Source: an uncultured Alphaproteobacteria bacterium
GTDB taxonomy: Bacteria; Pseudomonadota; Alphaproteobacteria; Rs-D84
DNA length: 64,000 nt
Direction of reading: 5' to 3'
Assembly: GCA_934272785.1 (NCBI GenBank)
Contig: CAKQSE010000006.1
Location: forward strand, 3,688 to 67,687
This document shows, piece after piece, positions 41,845 to 49,629 of this stretch. The position numbers were made by a program, and so were the translations under genes. Under the pieces are notes generated by a model that saw only the letters and a list, made by a program, of their open reading frames with translations, was not told where the DNA came from and did no database searches. Position 1 is the stretch's first letter. Each line of letters begins with the position of its first letter.

Positions 41845-42526
41845 TTCTGGTTGCGGTATGTTCACCGCCAAATGGTTTGCGGAATTGGACGGGCAACTGC
41901 GCGCAATGGGCGCGGACAGTGATGCGCAATCATTTGACCAGATACGTGATAACCTGGCCCATCGCCAGGTATGCACGCCGGACGCATTTGCGACGCATTG
42001 CGCGTATGTGATTCTGGCGGGCGGTTTTTCCCAAAAAACGGCCAAGGCAATTCATGAAAAAATAATGACCGCACTACGTGCCCGTGGTGCGGATTTTGAT
42101 TATCTGTTTTCAATATTTCATAATAAAAACAAGATAAACGCGATATGCCAGATTTGGAATGCGCGCGCGGCGTTGTGCGCGAAATACTATGAATTAAACG
42201 ATGTATCCGCGCGGCTGGATTTTTTGGCGCGATTGCCGCATATTGGAAAGATTACGGCAAATCACCTGGCGCGGAACCTGGGCGAAGATGTTGTGAAATA
42301 CGATATCTGGATTCAGCGTCTGGGCGCGCTGTATAGCGGAAACGCGGCGTTGCGCGACAAAATTGATAATAAAAAACTGGACCCAGATGTTCGTGCGGCC
42401 TGTGACGCGATGTTTTGCACATTGTGCAGCGCAACAGGATTACTACGCGGGTATGTTGATGTCGTTTTATGGAAGGCGGCCCAAACCGGATTGATAGGGG
42501 AACTGAAACATGGATGTAAAGATTGA
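41837..42526 (+). CDS. HhH-GPD DNA glycosylase-like protein
   Basis: A 229-aa helical protein. The helix-hairpin-helix segment LARLPHIGKITANHLARNLG (about 135-155) is followed by VVKYDIWIQRLGALY. These match HhH-GPD base-excision repair glycosylases, where an aspartate after the HhH motif is catalytic; the D of KYDIW is the candidate. The N-terminal region (about 1-110) is unlike the standard glycosylases. The start ATG 41837 is within the end of the small acidic gene. It overlaps ung by 17 bases, so two uracil or oxidised-base repair enzymes are expressed together. Confidence 0.65.
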   Translation: MNNSGCGMFTAKWFAELDGQLRAMGADSDAQSFDQIRDNLAHRQVCTPDAFATHCAYVILAGGFSQKTAKAIHEKIMTALRARGADFDYLFSIFHNKNKINAICQIWNARAALCAKYYELNDVSARLDFLARLPHIGKITANHLARNLGEDVVKYDIWIQRLGALYSGNAALRDKIDNKKLDPDVRAACDAMFCTLCSATGLLRGYVDVVLWKAAQTGLIGELKHGCKD

Positions 42527-43172
42527 ACAGTCGTGGAAAGATGCGCTGGCGGGTGAATTTGATAAAGAATATTTTATCAAACTGACGGATTTTGTGCGGG
42601 CACAGTATTTGTCTGGTCGGCCGGTTTTTCCCGCACCGCAAAATATTTTTAATGCGTTTAATTTGTGCCCATTGCCAGATGTCAAGGTTGTGATTATCGG
42701 CCAGGATCCATATCATGAACCGGGCCAGGCGCATGGATTGTGCTTTTCGGTATTGCCACCGACGCCCGTTCCACCCAGCCTGGTAAATATCTATCGTGAA
42801 ATTGAATCTGACCTGGGACGGCCCAGTGCGACGCACGGTGATTTAACCGCATGGGCGCGCCAGGGCGTGTTGCTGTTAAATTCCACGCTGACGGTGGCGG
42901 CGCACCAGGCGGCATCACACGCGGGGCGTGGGTGGGAACAATTTACCGATGCGGTTATTCGCGCCACCGCCGCGCGTGATAATATTGTTTATATGCTGTG
43001 GGGCGCGTATGCCCAGCGCAAGGCGGAATTTGTTGACCCAACGCGTAATCTGATTTTGAAATCGGTGCACCCGTCACCACTGTCGGCGCATCGTGGATTT
43101 TTTGGAAATCACCATTTTTCACGTGCAAACCAGTATCTGATTCAACACGGCAAAACACCGATAGAGTGGTAA
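42510..43172 (+). CDS. ung: Uracil-DNA glycosylase
   Basis: Family 1 uracil-DNA glycosylase (220 aa) that removes uracil from DNA. The catalytic motif GQDPYHEPGQAHGLCFS contains the water-activating Asp. LLLNSTLTV is a central strand, and HPSPLSAHRGFFGNHHFSRAN carries the conserved leucine-intercalation loop and catalytic histidine. It overlaps the HhH glycosylase gene and is followed by a terminator. Confidence 0.97.
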   Translation: MDVKIEQSWKDALAGEFDKEYFIKLTDFVRAQYLSGRPVFPAPQNIFNAFNLCPLPDVKVVIIGQDPYHEPGQAHGLCFSVLPPTPVPPSLVNIYREIESDLGRPSATHGDLTAWARQGVLLLNSTLTVAAHQAASHAGRGWEQFTDAVIRATAARDNIVYMLWGAYAQRKAEFVDPTRNLILKSVHPSPLSAHRGFFGNHHFSRANQYLIQHGKTPIEW

Positions 43173-43200
43173 AAAACACCGGCAAATACCGGTGTTTTTT
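43173..43200 (+). terminator. Terminator after ung
   Basis: AACACCGG and CCGGTGTT arms with a CAAATA-type loop and a following run of T. It matches the terminator series at 10616, 44511 and 47286. Confidence 0.9.
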
Positions 43201-43266
43201 ATGGAAATTTATACCTATGTATGACACAATGACCAATGTCATAACACACAAACATAAGGCGAGCAC

Positions 43267-44511
43267 ATGAAAAAACTAAGTATATTCACATTATGTTTCT
43301 TGTTATCTGCGTGTGGTGGAAACTCTGATTCCAGAAGTTATCCATACCAAAATCGACCACATAATCCACTGGGCGTGCCAACCAATCCGACCCAGGATTT
43401 TGAAAACACTATTACAACCAGCAACGCGCAAAAAACAGGTTTGATATCTAACAGTGAAAATCAAATTTCTGATTACGTTGTCTACAGATTAAACGAGTGG
43501 AATTTATATAACCCAAATATCGGTCAAGATATTTCAAAGGGCGACATTGCGACCGCGGCCGCATGGCTGACCAGTGGCGACCACACCGCATCGGAAATAG
43601 AAGCAAAGTTTGCTGATAATTTAACACTGATGCACATGGCGGCATACGTTGTCGATAACAGATTGAATTCGTGCTTTAATAATGCAAGTGTCGGCTCGGC
43701 CGCTGCATGTTTTGTAAAATGGCGCAACAACAATGGGGCGTATTATAACAAAATCTCGGACGAAATACATAAATACACCACAGATTTAAGTGCCACTGAC
43801 GCCGAATTTAATTCAACATCTGGTTCAAAAATAAAATTTATATTGGACACAGATGGACGTATAACCGGTGCAAAAATCACCCAGGGTGAAAGCACAACTG
43901 ATTTTGAAAATTGGACCAACGTTGATACTGATGCGCAATACATAACAACGACCACAATGAACTATAATTCTGGGGGCAAGGATTTAGGTTTATCGTATTC
44001 TGATTTTGGAACATATAACATTGTAAAAAAACAAACTGACAAAAACACTGGTCTGGAAACGCCCGAAACTGTTCAAGACAGTGGTGTATTTGCCGGTGGG
44101 TATGCATCACAAAAAATAGACCCAGCAGATATCGCGCAAGATTTAACATTTTCTGGTCGTGCGGTTGGTACCGTATCATCTGGGGACACCAGTCTGAATT
44201 TGAGTGGTGATGCATCCGTAACGTTTGACGTAACATCTAAATCCAGCACAGTTTCGGCAAAGTTTAACAACTGGTATGACGTCACCGCAAAAAATGACGG
44301 AACAATTATATTTGAAAATAATACTGGTAATATGCTGCCACTGCAATCGGTTGATGCAACCGGTCGCGCAACGGCCAGTGATGCCATAATGAACATTGGT
44401 TATTATGGTGAAAATCCATCAAATAATCTGCCAACTGAATCCGCTGGAACAATTCAATACACAGAAACCAGTTCAGGATTAAAAATGGATATGGCTTTTG
44501 GTGCAAAGTAA
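43267..44511 (+). CDS. TbpB-like beta-barrel surface lipoprotein
   Basis: A 414-aa lipoprotein (MKKLSIFTLCFLLSACGGNS, lipobox LSAC). The C-terminal half looks like the transferrin-binding-protein-B barrel domain: GVFAGGYASQKI, then DLTFSGRAVGTVSSGDTSLNLSG, SAKFNNWYDVT and a terminal GTIQYTET...MDMAFGAK end. In TbpB/Slam-dependent lipoproteins the barrel ends in an F-G-A-K. The N-terminal 200 residues are helical and not recognised. It may be surface exposed. No SLAM exporter gene is visible nearby. Ligand and role are unknown. Confidence 0.65.
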   Translation: MKKLSIFTLCFLLSACGGNSDSRSYPYQNRPHNPLGVPTNPTQDFENTITTSNAQKTGLISNSENQISDYVVYRLNEWNLYNPNIGQDISKGDIATAAAWLTSGDHTASEIEAKFADNLTLMHMAAYVVDNRLNSCFNNASVGSAAACFVKWRNNNGAYYNKISDEIHKYTTDLSATDAEFNSTSGSKIKFILDTDGRITGAKITQGESTTDFENWTNVDTDAQYITTTTMNYNSGGKDLGLSYSDFGTYNIVKKQTDKNTGLETPETVQDSGVFAGGYASQKIDPADIAQDLTFSGRAVGTVSSGDTSLNLSGDASVTFDVTSKSSTVSAKFNNWYDVTAKNDGTIIFENNTGNMLPLQSVDATGRATASDAIMNIGYYGENPSNNLPTESAGTIQYTETSSGLKMDMAFGAK

Positions 44512-44538
44512 AAAACACCGGCGTTTGCCGGTGTTTTT
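44511..44538. terminator. Bidirectional terminator after the TbpB-like gene
   Basis: AACACCGGC/GCCGGTGTT around GTTT, followed by seven T; the same stem as at 10616 and 43173. It also lies just beyond the end of the convergent PagL-like gene. Confidence 0.9.
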
Positions 44539-44564
44539 TTATCTGTGCTCTATTATCTATGCTC

Positions 44565-45128
44565 TCAGAAATTATATGTAACCCCCAGGCCGTAAAATGC
44601 GTATGAATAATTTTCACGCGCGGTGTTGGCGTTTGAAAAGTGTTGCATAAATAATTCAATGTTTGTGCGGTCGTTTAATTTGTATCCACCAATCATTTTA
44701 AATTGGAACAATAATTTCGCGCCCAGGCGTTCGTTCTGTTGCGCCTGGAGGCCGACGCCCGCGCCATTGGCGTAATACCATTTTTTACCGCTGAATATCA
44801 CGACATCTTCGCTGACAAATACCATTGGAATTGAATACTTGTCCCAATGCCACCCGTATTTAGACCCCAGGCCGATTGTTTGGCCGATGTTTAATGACTG
44901 GCGCGCCGGAATGCGAAAGAACGTTGTCGGCTGGGAATACTGGAAATGCAGCATATAAAACGGCACCGGCCGCGATGGTGGCGGCACCAGGAAACCGCTG
45001 TCGATGCCCTGGCCGAAATGAAATGCAATTTGGTTTTCGTATTTGCCGGTAAATGGATTATCGGCGGCCATAGAACCGGTCGCAAACAGCAATCCAGACA
45101 AAAATAATGCGATTTTTTTCATGCGCAT
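44565..45128 (-). CDS. PagL-like outer-membrane lipid A deacylase candidate
   Basis: A 187-aa outer-membrane protein: signal peptide MRMKKIALFLSGLLFATGSMA, then alternating strands of a small barrel. Near the C terminus QHFSNANTARENYSYAFYGL, followed by GVTYNF, matches the PagL/acyloxyacyl hydrolase signature, in which the H-x-S (HFSNA) supplies the catalytic His and Ser, and the protein ends in an aromatic residue. PagL removes the 3-O acyl chain of lipid A. The catalytic Glu cannot be placed with certainty. The ATG at 45122 is an alternative start. Confidence 0.72.
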   Translation of the reverse strand: MRMKKIALFLSGLLFATGSMAADNPFTGKYENQIAFHFGQGIDSGFLVPPPSRPVPFYMLHFQYSQPTTFFRIPARQSLNIGQTIGLGSKYGWHWDKYSIPMVFVSEDVVIFSGKKWYYANGAGVGLQAQQNERLGAKLLFQFKMIGGYKLNDRTNIELFMQHFSNANTARENYSYAFYGLGVTYNF

Positions 45129-45232
45129 AATGATACACTATTTTCGGCCACTATTCAAATGAATTTATTAAAAAGTATAATGATTTTGCAAGGGGAACGA
45201 TTTCCTGGCGTCTGTGCAGTATAATTTGTTTC

Positions 45233-45260
45233 TTGCAATCGATAAAAAGTCTGTTATAAT
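45233..45260 (+). promoter_or_regulatory. Promoter of tRNA-Met
   Basis: TTGCAA (45233-45238) and TATAAT (45255-45260) with a 16-base spacer, 10 bases before the tRNA. Confidence 0.82.
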
Positions 45261-45270
45261 GCGTCGCATT

Positions 45271-45347
45271 GGCGGGATAGCTCAGCTGGTTAGAGCAGCG
45301 GAATCATAATCCGCGTGTCGGGGGTTCAAGTCCCTCTCCCGCTACCA
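45271..45347 (+). tRNA. tRNA-Met (elongator, anticodon CAT)
   Basis: A 77-nt cloverleaf with encoded CCA. Acceptor GGCGGGA/TCCCGCT, D arm GCTC/GAGC, anticodon arm GCGGA-ATCATAA-TCCGC and T arm GGGGG-TTCAAGT-CCCTC. Normal G1:C72-type pairing distinguishes it from the initiator at 27906. tRNA-Ile2 with a modified CAT is the other option, but the AAT-CAT-AAT loop context fits Met. Confidence 0.9.
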
Positions 45348-45354
45348 AAAATTC

Positions 45355-45384
45355 AACCCCGATTTATATCGGGGTTTGATTTTT
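45355..45384 (+). terminator. Terminator of tRNA-Met
   Basis: AACCCCGAT and ATCGGGGTT with a TTAT loop, then TGATTTTT. Confidence 0.9.
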
Positions 45385-45415
45385 GGTAATTGTGATAGCG
45401 AGATTGTGTTGTTTA

Positions 45416-46069
45416 TTAAAAATCATTACCAACCAAATCATAGCGGCGGTGGATACAGCGTATAGTTGTCTGGTGCACGCCGGCGGTGATTTTATAATAA
45501 ATATGCCGTCCATCGCGGCGTGACGCGACAAAATCATCGTCAGACATTTTTTTCAAATACTGGGAAACCTTTATCTGGGGAATTCCTGTGCCATGGACGA
45601 TGTCGGATACGCATGATTCCCCGCGCCAGGTCAAGTATTCCAGAATGCGCATTTTGTCATAATTTGCAAACAGCTTGATTCGATTTGCCGCCATGGTTGT
45701 GTAATCGGTCGGCAGAATTTCACGAAAACCGCGGCGTAAAAATCGCAGGTTGTCGGTCATATGTCCGTATAATTTGCGCAGGCATACAAATATACTGGCG
45801 GGGTATTCGGTGCAAATTTCATAGTAAATAAAAATCCCGCGTCGTGTCGTTTGAACCAAGTGCGCATCACGCATTTTGCGCAGATGTTGGGAAATAATAA
45901 CCTGTTCTGTATCCAAGCCATGCGCAATTGCCGATACCGATGATGCGCCAAATACGTCCAAAAATTCCAATATGCGCAGGCGCAGTGGGTGTCCGACATA
46001 CGTCAATGCGCGCGCTGCGCGATGCATAATTTCTGGGGGAATTTGCGATGATAATTTTGGTTCTGTCAT
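45416..46069 (-). CDS. Tandem ArsR-type winged-helix regulator
   Basis: A 217-aa protein with two ArsR/SmtB-like winged-helix domains in one chain. Domain 1 (about 20-85) has ALTYVGHPLRLRILEFLDVF then QVIISQHLRKMRDAHLVQ. Domain 2 (about 125-190) has ANYDKMRILEYLTWRG, IPQIKVSQYLKKMSDDDFV and SRRDGRHIYYKIT. ArsR-type proteins normally act as homodimers of one domain, so this is a fused dimer. No clear cysteine cluster for metal sensing is seen. The ATG at 46069 gives MTEPKLSSQIPPEIMHRAAR. It is divergent from the CPVC module and likely its repressor. Confidence 0.85.
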   Translation of the reverse strand: MTEPKLSSQIPPEIMHRAARALTYVGHPLRLRILEFLDVFGASSVSAIAHGLDTEQVIISQHLRKMRDAHLVQTTRRGIFIYYEICTEYPASIFVCLRKLYGHMTDNLRFLRRGFREILPTDYTTMAANRIKLFANYDKMRILEYLTWRGESCVSDIVHGTGIPQIKVSQYLKKMSDDDFVASRRDGRHIYYKITAGVHQTTIRCIHRRYDLVGNDF

Positions 46070-46130
46070 GGTTGTATCCTGTTGATATTTGAACAATAGC
46101 AAAGATTTTTTTGAACAGCAAATAAATAAT

Positions 46131-46159
46131 TTGACTTTTTAATAGATATGAATTATGAT
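46131..46159 (+). promoter_or_regulatory. Promoter with operator of the CPVC module
   Basis: TTGACT (46131-46136) and TATGAT (46154-46159), 17 bases apart. The overlapping GATATGAATTATGATATG is an imperfect inverted repeat (ATATGA/TCATAT-like) over the spacer and -10, the expected place for the divergent ArsR-type repressor. Confidence 0.65.
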
Positions 46160-46195
46160 ATGTATTGAAATTGATATATAAAAGGAGTGAAAAGT

Positions 46196-46696
46196 ATGAA
46201 AAAAAGGTTTGGGTTATTGATGGGAGTGTTATTGCCGGTATCTGCATTTGCAAATCCGGCGTGTCCGGTGTGCACGGTTGCAATCGGCGCATCACTGGAA
46301 GTTGCGCGACATATTGGTGTTCCAGATAGTGTTGTTGGCCTGTGGGCTGGGGCAATGCTGGCGTTGTTGGGGTATTGGATAATAAAGTTTTTTGATATGC
46401 GTGGTTGGAATTGGTGGGGACGAAATTTTATGTTGATGGTATTGTCTGTTTCGACAATCGGATTTGCGTATTTGGGGACTGTTAAATATAATCCTGTGTG
46501 GATTTGCGGTTTGCTTCGTGCTGACCCTGTTTTGTTTGGCACGCTATGCGGGGCGGCGATATTTATAGTGACTGAAAAATTGTACGATTTTATGAAAGTG
46601 CGCAATAGTGGTCACGCACATTTCCCATTTGAAAAGGTTGTGTTGCCGGTTGCTGCGCTGGCGTTGGCCAGCTGGGCAATGATTGCATGTCTGTAA
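46196..46696 (+). CDS. CPVC-motif membrane protein
   Basis: A 166-aa integral membrane protein. ATG 46196 follows AAAGGAG. It has a signal-like start (MKKRFGLLMGVLLPVSAFANPAC), then a PACPVCTVAIGASLEVARHI segment with a CPVC thiol pair near residue 18. Three to four more hydrophobic helices follow (about 45-60, 75-95, 110-130 and 145-165). The motif and size occur in small membrane proteins of unknown role in divergent bacteria and candidate phyla. A redox or metal role is suggested by the CPVC pair and the ArsR-type neighbour but is not shown. It is probably cotranscribed with the following gene. Confidence 0.6.
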   Translation: MKKRFGLLMGVLLPVSAFANPACPVCTVAIGASLEVARHIGVPDSVVGLWAGAMLALLGYWIIKFFDMRGWNWWGRNFMLMVLSVSTIGFAYLGTVKYNPVWICGLLRADPVLFGTLCGAAIFIVTEKLYDFMKVRNSGHAHFPFEKVVLPVAALALASWAMIACL

Positions 46697-46716
46697 AAAT
46701 AAAAAGGAGGAAAACC

Positions 46717-47283
46717 ATGGCAATGGAAAAAATCAAAAGTGTCAAAGAATATGTTGAAAAAATGGATGCCGCGAAAAAGGTAAATCCAAAAGACCTGTCG
46801 TCTGATCAGGATTTATCAATCGGCATTATGAATCTGATTTCAATCGAAGAGCATTTGATGTTTTCGGGCGCGAAAACAGGCAAACATGAATTTTACGATA
46901 TGATAAATGATGTGCGCGATTTGCGCAAACGCATGATGCAAAAAATAATCCCCGCATACGAGGGCGAGGTTTGGTGTATATCAAAGCATCTGTTGGCGGC
47001 CGCCATGCGTTTGTTTGAGGTTGGCACAAAAGCACAATCGGCGGGGGATACCACGCAGGCGAATGAACTGTTTGATGAATCGTATGGACTGTATTGCATG
47101 TTCTGGGGATTAAATATGGGTATGATTGGTGGTGATGTAAAATACGTCAAGGCCACCCCCACGCCCAAGGAACGCGCCGCCACCGGCACCGCGCCAAAAC
47201 AGGTGGTTGCGGCAGAAAATGCCGGCACAATGTCACGTTTGAAAAACTGGGTAAAAAACGCGGTAAATTGCTGCCTGGAATAA
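46717..47283 (+). CDS. Helical EEH-motif protein partner of the CPVC protein
   Basis: A 188-aa soluble protein. The ATG at 46717 follows AGGAGGAAAACC, a perfect ribosome-binding site. It has long helices with conserved-looking polar residues: ISIEEHLMFSGAKTGKHEFY (residues about 40-60), RKRMMQKIIPAYEGEVWCIS with KHLLAAAMRLFEVG (about 75-105) and a LYCMFWGLNMG segment. The EEH, H, C and E residues on helices would suit a metal or ligand site. The C-terminal third is low complexity (Ala/Thr/Pro/Lys) and ends LKNWVKNAVNCCLE. Paired with the CPVC membrane protein; function unknown. Similar pairs appear in candidate phyla as far as I recall. Confidence 0.6.
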   Translation: MAMEKIKSVKEYVEKMDAAKKVNPKDLSSDQDLSIGIMNLISIEEHLMFSGAKTGKHEFYDMINDVRDLRKRMMQKIIPAYEGEVWCISKHLLAAAMRLFEVGTKAQSAGDTTQANELFDESYGLYCMFWGLNMGMIGGDVKYVKATPTPKERAATGTAPKQVVAAENAGTMSRLKNWVKNAVNCCLE

Positions 47284-47285
47284 CT

Positions 47286-47316
47286 AAAACCACCGGCAAA
47301 TGCCGGTGGTTTTTAT
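47286..47316 (+). terminator. Terminator of the CPVC module
   Basis: AACCACCGGC and GCCGGTGGTT arms around AAAT, with TTTTATTTT after them. It is another member of the CCGGC-type terminators. Confidence 0.9.
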
Positions 47317-47332
47317 TTTCTTGCATTTGTCC

Positions 47333-47360
47333 TTGATTTTTAGGCGCAATATCGTATAAT
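47333..47360 (+). promoter_or_regulatory. Promoter of tRNA-Thr
   Basis: TTGATT (47333-47338) and TATAAT (47355-47360) with a 16-base spacer; the tRNA starts 20 bases downstream. Confidence 0.75.
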
Positions 47361-47379
47361 CGCGGGGCAATAGTAAATC

Positions 47380-47453
47380 GCCCTAATAGTCTAGTGGTAA
47401 AACACGTCCTTGGTAAGGACGAGTCGCAAGTCCGATTCTTGCTTAGGGCACCA
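47380..47453 (+). tRNA. tRNA-Thr (anticodon GGT)
   Basis: A 74-nt cloverleaf with encoded CCA. Acceptor GCCCTAA/TTAGGGC, anticodon arm CGTCC-TTGGTAA-GGACG with GGT, T arm GCAAG-TCCGATT-CTTGC. The D arm is short (GTCT...). No terminator follows, so the transcript could run into the aspS leader. Confidence 0.93.
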
Positions 47454-47677
47454 GAAATATATCATCTACTTTGCGTTTGTTTGTTTTTGTTCCGGTCATG
47501 TATGTCTAATACACTCCCGTCACAAAAACTGCACAATACGCAGTATCTGATACATTTCACGAAATACACCATCTGCGTTGCGTTTGTATTTCGCTGTTGC
47601 TGAATTTTTATGGGCGCGATTGTGTTGATGTGACTGACAACCACGGAGTAATCTGAACCCACGACAAGTTATAAATT

Positions 47678-47756
47678 CAGGGTGGCACCGCGCGGTTTCC
47701 GCGCCCCTGTGAAAATCATTTGGGTGCCAAATCCAATCAAGTATAATTTTGGCACC
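47678..47756 (+). promoter_or_regulatory. T-box-like element before aspS
   Basis: CAGGGTGGCACCGCG (47678-47692) followed by CGCGCCCCTGT matches the T-box antiterminator core AGGGTGGNACCGCG ... CGCCCT almost exactly, and it stands just upstream of an aminoacyl-tRNA synthetase gene, the usual place. Downstream, GGGTGCCAAA (47722-47731) can pair with TTTGGCACC (47748-47756) or with GGTGGCACC of the T-box core, giving two mutually exclusive folds. A complete T-box Stem I with a GAC specifier is not secure; GAC occurs at 47672-47674. There is no intrinsic terminator, so control would be translational or by another route. Confidence 0.5.
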
Positions 47757-47783
47757 TGGGGAATAAAACAAAAAGGGACCAAA

Positions 47784-49553
47784 ATGGTATCATTAAATTC
47801 TAAATACAGAACGCACACGTGTGGCGAATTAAACGCGTCCAATGTGGGCCAGTCGGTTGTTCTGTCGGGGTGGGTGCATCGCAAGCGCGACCATGGATCG
47901 TTGCTGTTTATTGACCTGCGCGATAATTACGGAATTACCCAGTGTGTGTTTGATGGTGGCGACACTGAATTAGAAAAGGTGCGTCCAGAATCAGTAATTA
48001 AAATCACTGGCACGGTGGTTGCGCGTGACGCGTCCGCGGTCAATGATAAAATTCCAACTGGCGCGATAGAGGTCAAGGCAGAAAAATGGGAGGTTTTGAC
48101 CAACGCGAATGTTTTGCCGTTCCAGGTATTTGGTGATGATGATACCGTATCCGAAGATTTGCGTTTGAAATACCGCTATATCGATTTGCGTCGTGAATCA
48201 TTGCACCAGAATATTTTGTTCCGCAATCGTATGATTAAATTTATGCGCGACAAAATGTGGGGTATGGGATTTTCTGAATTCCAGACGCCAATTTTGACCG
48301 TGTCATCGCCAGAGGGCGCGCGTGACTTTATCGTGCCATCGCGTAATCATCACGGTATGTTCTATGCATTGCCCCAGGCACCGCAACAGTTTAAACAGCT
48401 GATTCAGATTTCGGGATTTGACCGTTATTTCCAGATTGCGCCATGTTTCCGTGACGAAGATTTGCGTGCGGACCGTTTGCTGGAATTCTATCAATTGGAT
48501 ATGGAAATGTCGTTTGTTGACCTGGCGGATATTCAGGCGGTGGGTAACGAATTGATTCCGGCAATCATTCGTGAGTTTGTGCCAAATGCAAATATTTGCC
48601 CGGACATTCCGCATATCCCGTTTGACGAAGCGATGTTGAAATATGGTTCGGATAAACCAGATTTGCGTAACCCGATTATTATTTCAGATGTGACGGAAAT
48701 TTTCCGCGGGTCTGATTTTGGAATCTTTGCAAATGCGATTGAAAATGGCGCGGTTGTGCGCGCGATTCCGGCACCAAATTCTGCCGATAAACCGCGCAGC
48801 TGGTTTGATAAACTGGGCGACTATGCGGTCAAGGAATTGGGCCTGGGGGGACTGGGCTATATCGTCTTTGCGGGCGAGGCCAAGGGTCCTGTTGCCAAGA
48901 AATTGGATGCCGACCGCATTGCCAAATTGCATGAAATCGCGGGCGACAATGCATCGTTGTTCTTTGTATGTGATGCGGCGGAAACCGCGGCCAAGGCGGC
49001 GGGCAAATTGCGCAACAAATTGGGCGAAGATTTGGGATTGATTGATCCAAATGATTTCCGCCTGTGCTGGATCGAAGAATTCCCGTTCTTTGAAGCGGAC
49101 CCAGAATCACCGACGGGTATCGCGTTCACACATAACCCGTTCTCGTTCCCGATGGCAACATTGGACGAATTGAACACGCGTGACCCGTTGTCCATCAAGG
49201 CGGCCCAGTTTGATATGGTATTAAACGGTGCCGAAATTTGCAGTGGTGGTTTGCGTAACTTTAACCCGGACATCATGGTTAAATGCTTTGACATTACGGG
49301 ATATGACGAAGAAACCGTCAAGGCAAAGTTTGGTGGAATGTACACCGCGTTCCAATACGGCGCACCACCGCACGGTGGATGTGCGTTTGGTATTGACCGA
49401 CTGGTGCAAATTATGCGCCGCGAACCCAACTTGCGCGAGGTTGTGTTGTTCCCAACCAACCAGCGTGGCCAGGATTTGATGATGGGATCGCCATCGCCGG
49501 TAACTGAACAGCAACTGCGCGAAGACCATATCCAGGTTCGCAAGAAAAACTAA
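47784..49553 (+). CDS. aspS: Aspartate-tRNA ligase
   Basis: Class II aminoacyl-tRNA synthetase (589 aa). The OB-fold anticodon-binding domain (about 1-105, with VGQSVVLSGWVHRKRDHGSL) is followed by the class II core with motif 1 near residue 160, motif 2 (CFRDEDLRADRLLEFYQLDM) near residue 220 and motif 3 (GIDRLVQIM) near the C terminus. A GAD insertion domain is present (about 290-410). The ATG 47784 gives the canonical MVSLNSKYRTHTCGELNASN. The leader carries the T-box-like element at 47678. Confidence 0.97.
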   Translation: MVSLNSKYRTHTCGELNASNVGQSVVLSGWVHRKRDHGSLLFIDLRDNYGITQCVFDGGDTELEKVRPESVIKITGTVVARDASAVNDKIPTGAIEVKAEKWEVLTNANVLPFQVFGDDDTVSEDLRLKYRYIDLRRESLHQNILFRNRMIKFMRDKMWGMGFSEFQTPILTVSSPEGARDFIVPSRNHHGMFYALPQAPQQFKQLIQISGFDRYFQIAPCFRDEDLRADRLLEFYQLDMEMSFVDLADIQAVGNELIPAIIREFVPNANICPDIPHIPFDEAMLKYGSDKPDLRNPIIISDVTEIFRGSDFGIFANAIENGAVVRAIPAPNSADKPRSWFDKLGDYAVKELGLGGLGYIVFAGEAKGPVAKKLDADRIAKLHEIAGDNASLFFVCDAAETAAKAAGKLRNKLGEDLGLIDPNDFRLCWIEEFPFFEADPESPTGIAFTHNPFSFPMATLDELNTRDPLSIKAAQFDMVLNGAEICSGGLRNFNPDIMVKCFDITGYDEETVKAKFGGMYTAFQYGAPPHGGCAFGIDRLVQIMRREPNLREVVLFPTNQRGQDLMMGSPSPVTEQQLREDHIQVRKKN

Positions 49554-49571
49554 ACATTTGTTTATGTTTAT

Positions 49572-49598
49572 TCAGCCCGCAATGCGGGCTGATTTTTT
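49572..49598 (+). terminator. Terminator after aspS
   Basis: AGCCCGC and GCGGGCT with an AAT loop, followed by GATTTTTTAT. Confidence 0.9.
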
Positions 49599-49629
49599 AT
49601 ATGAAATCAAACCTATTAAAATTTGGCAC

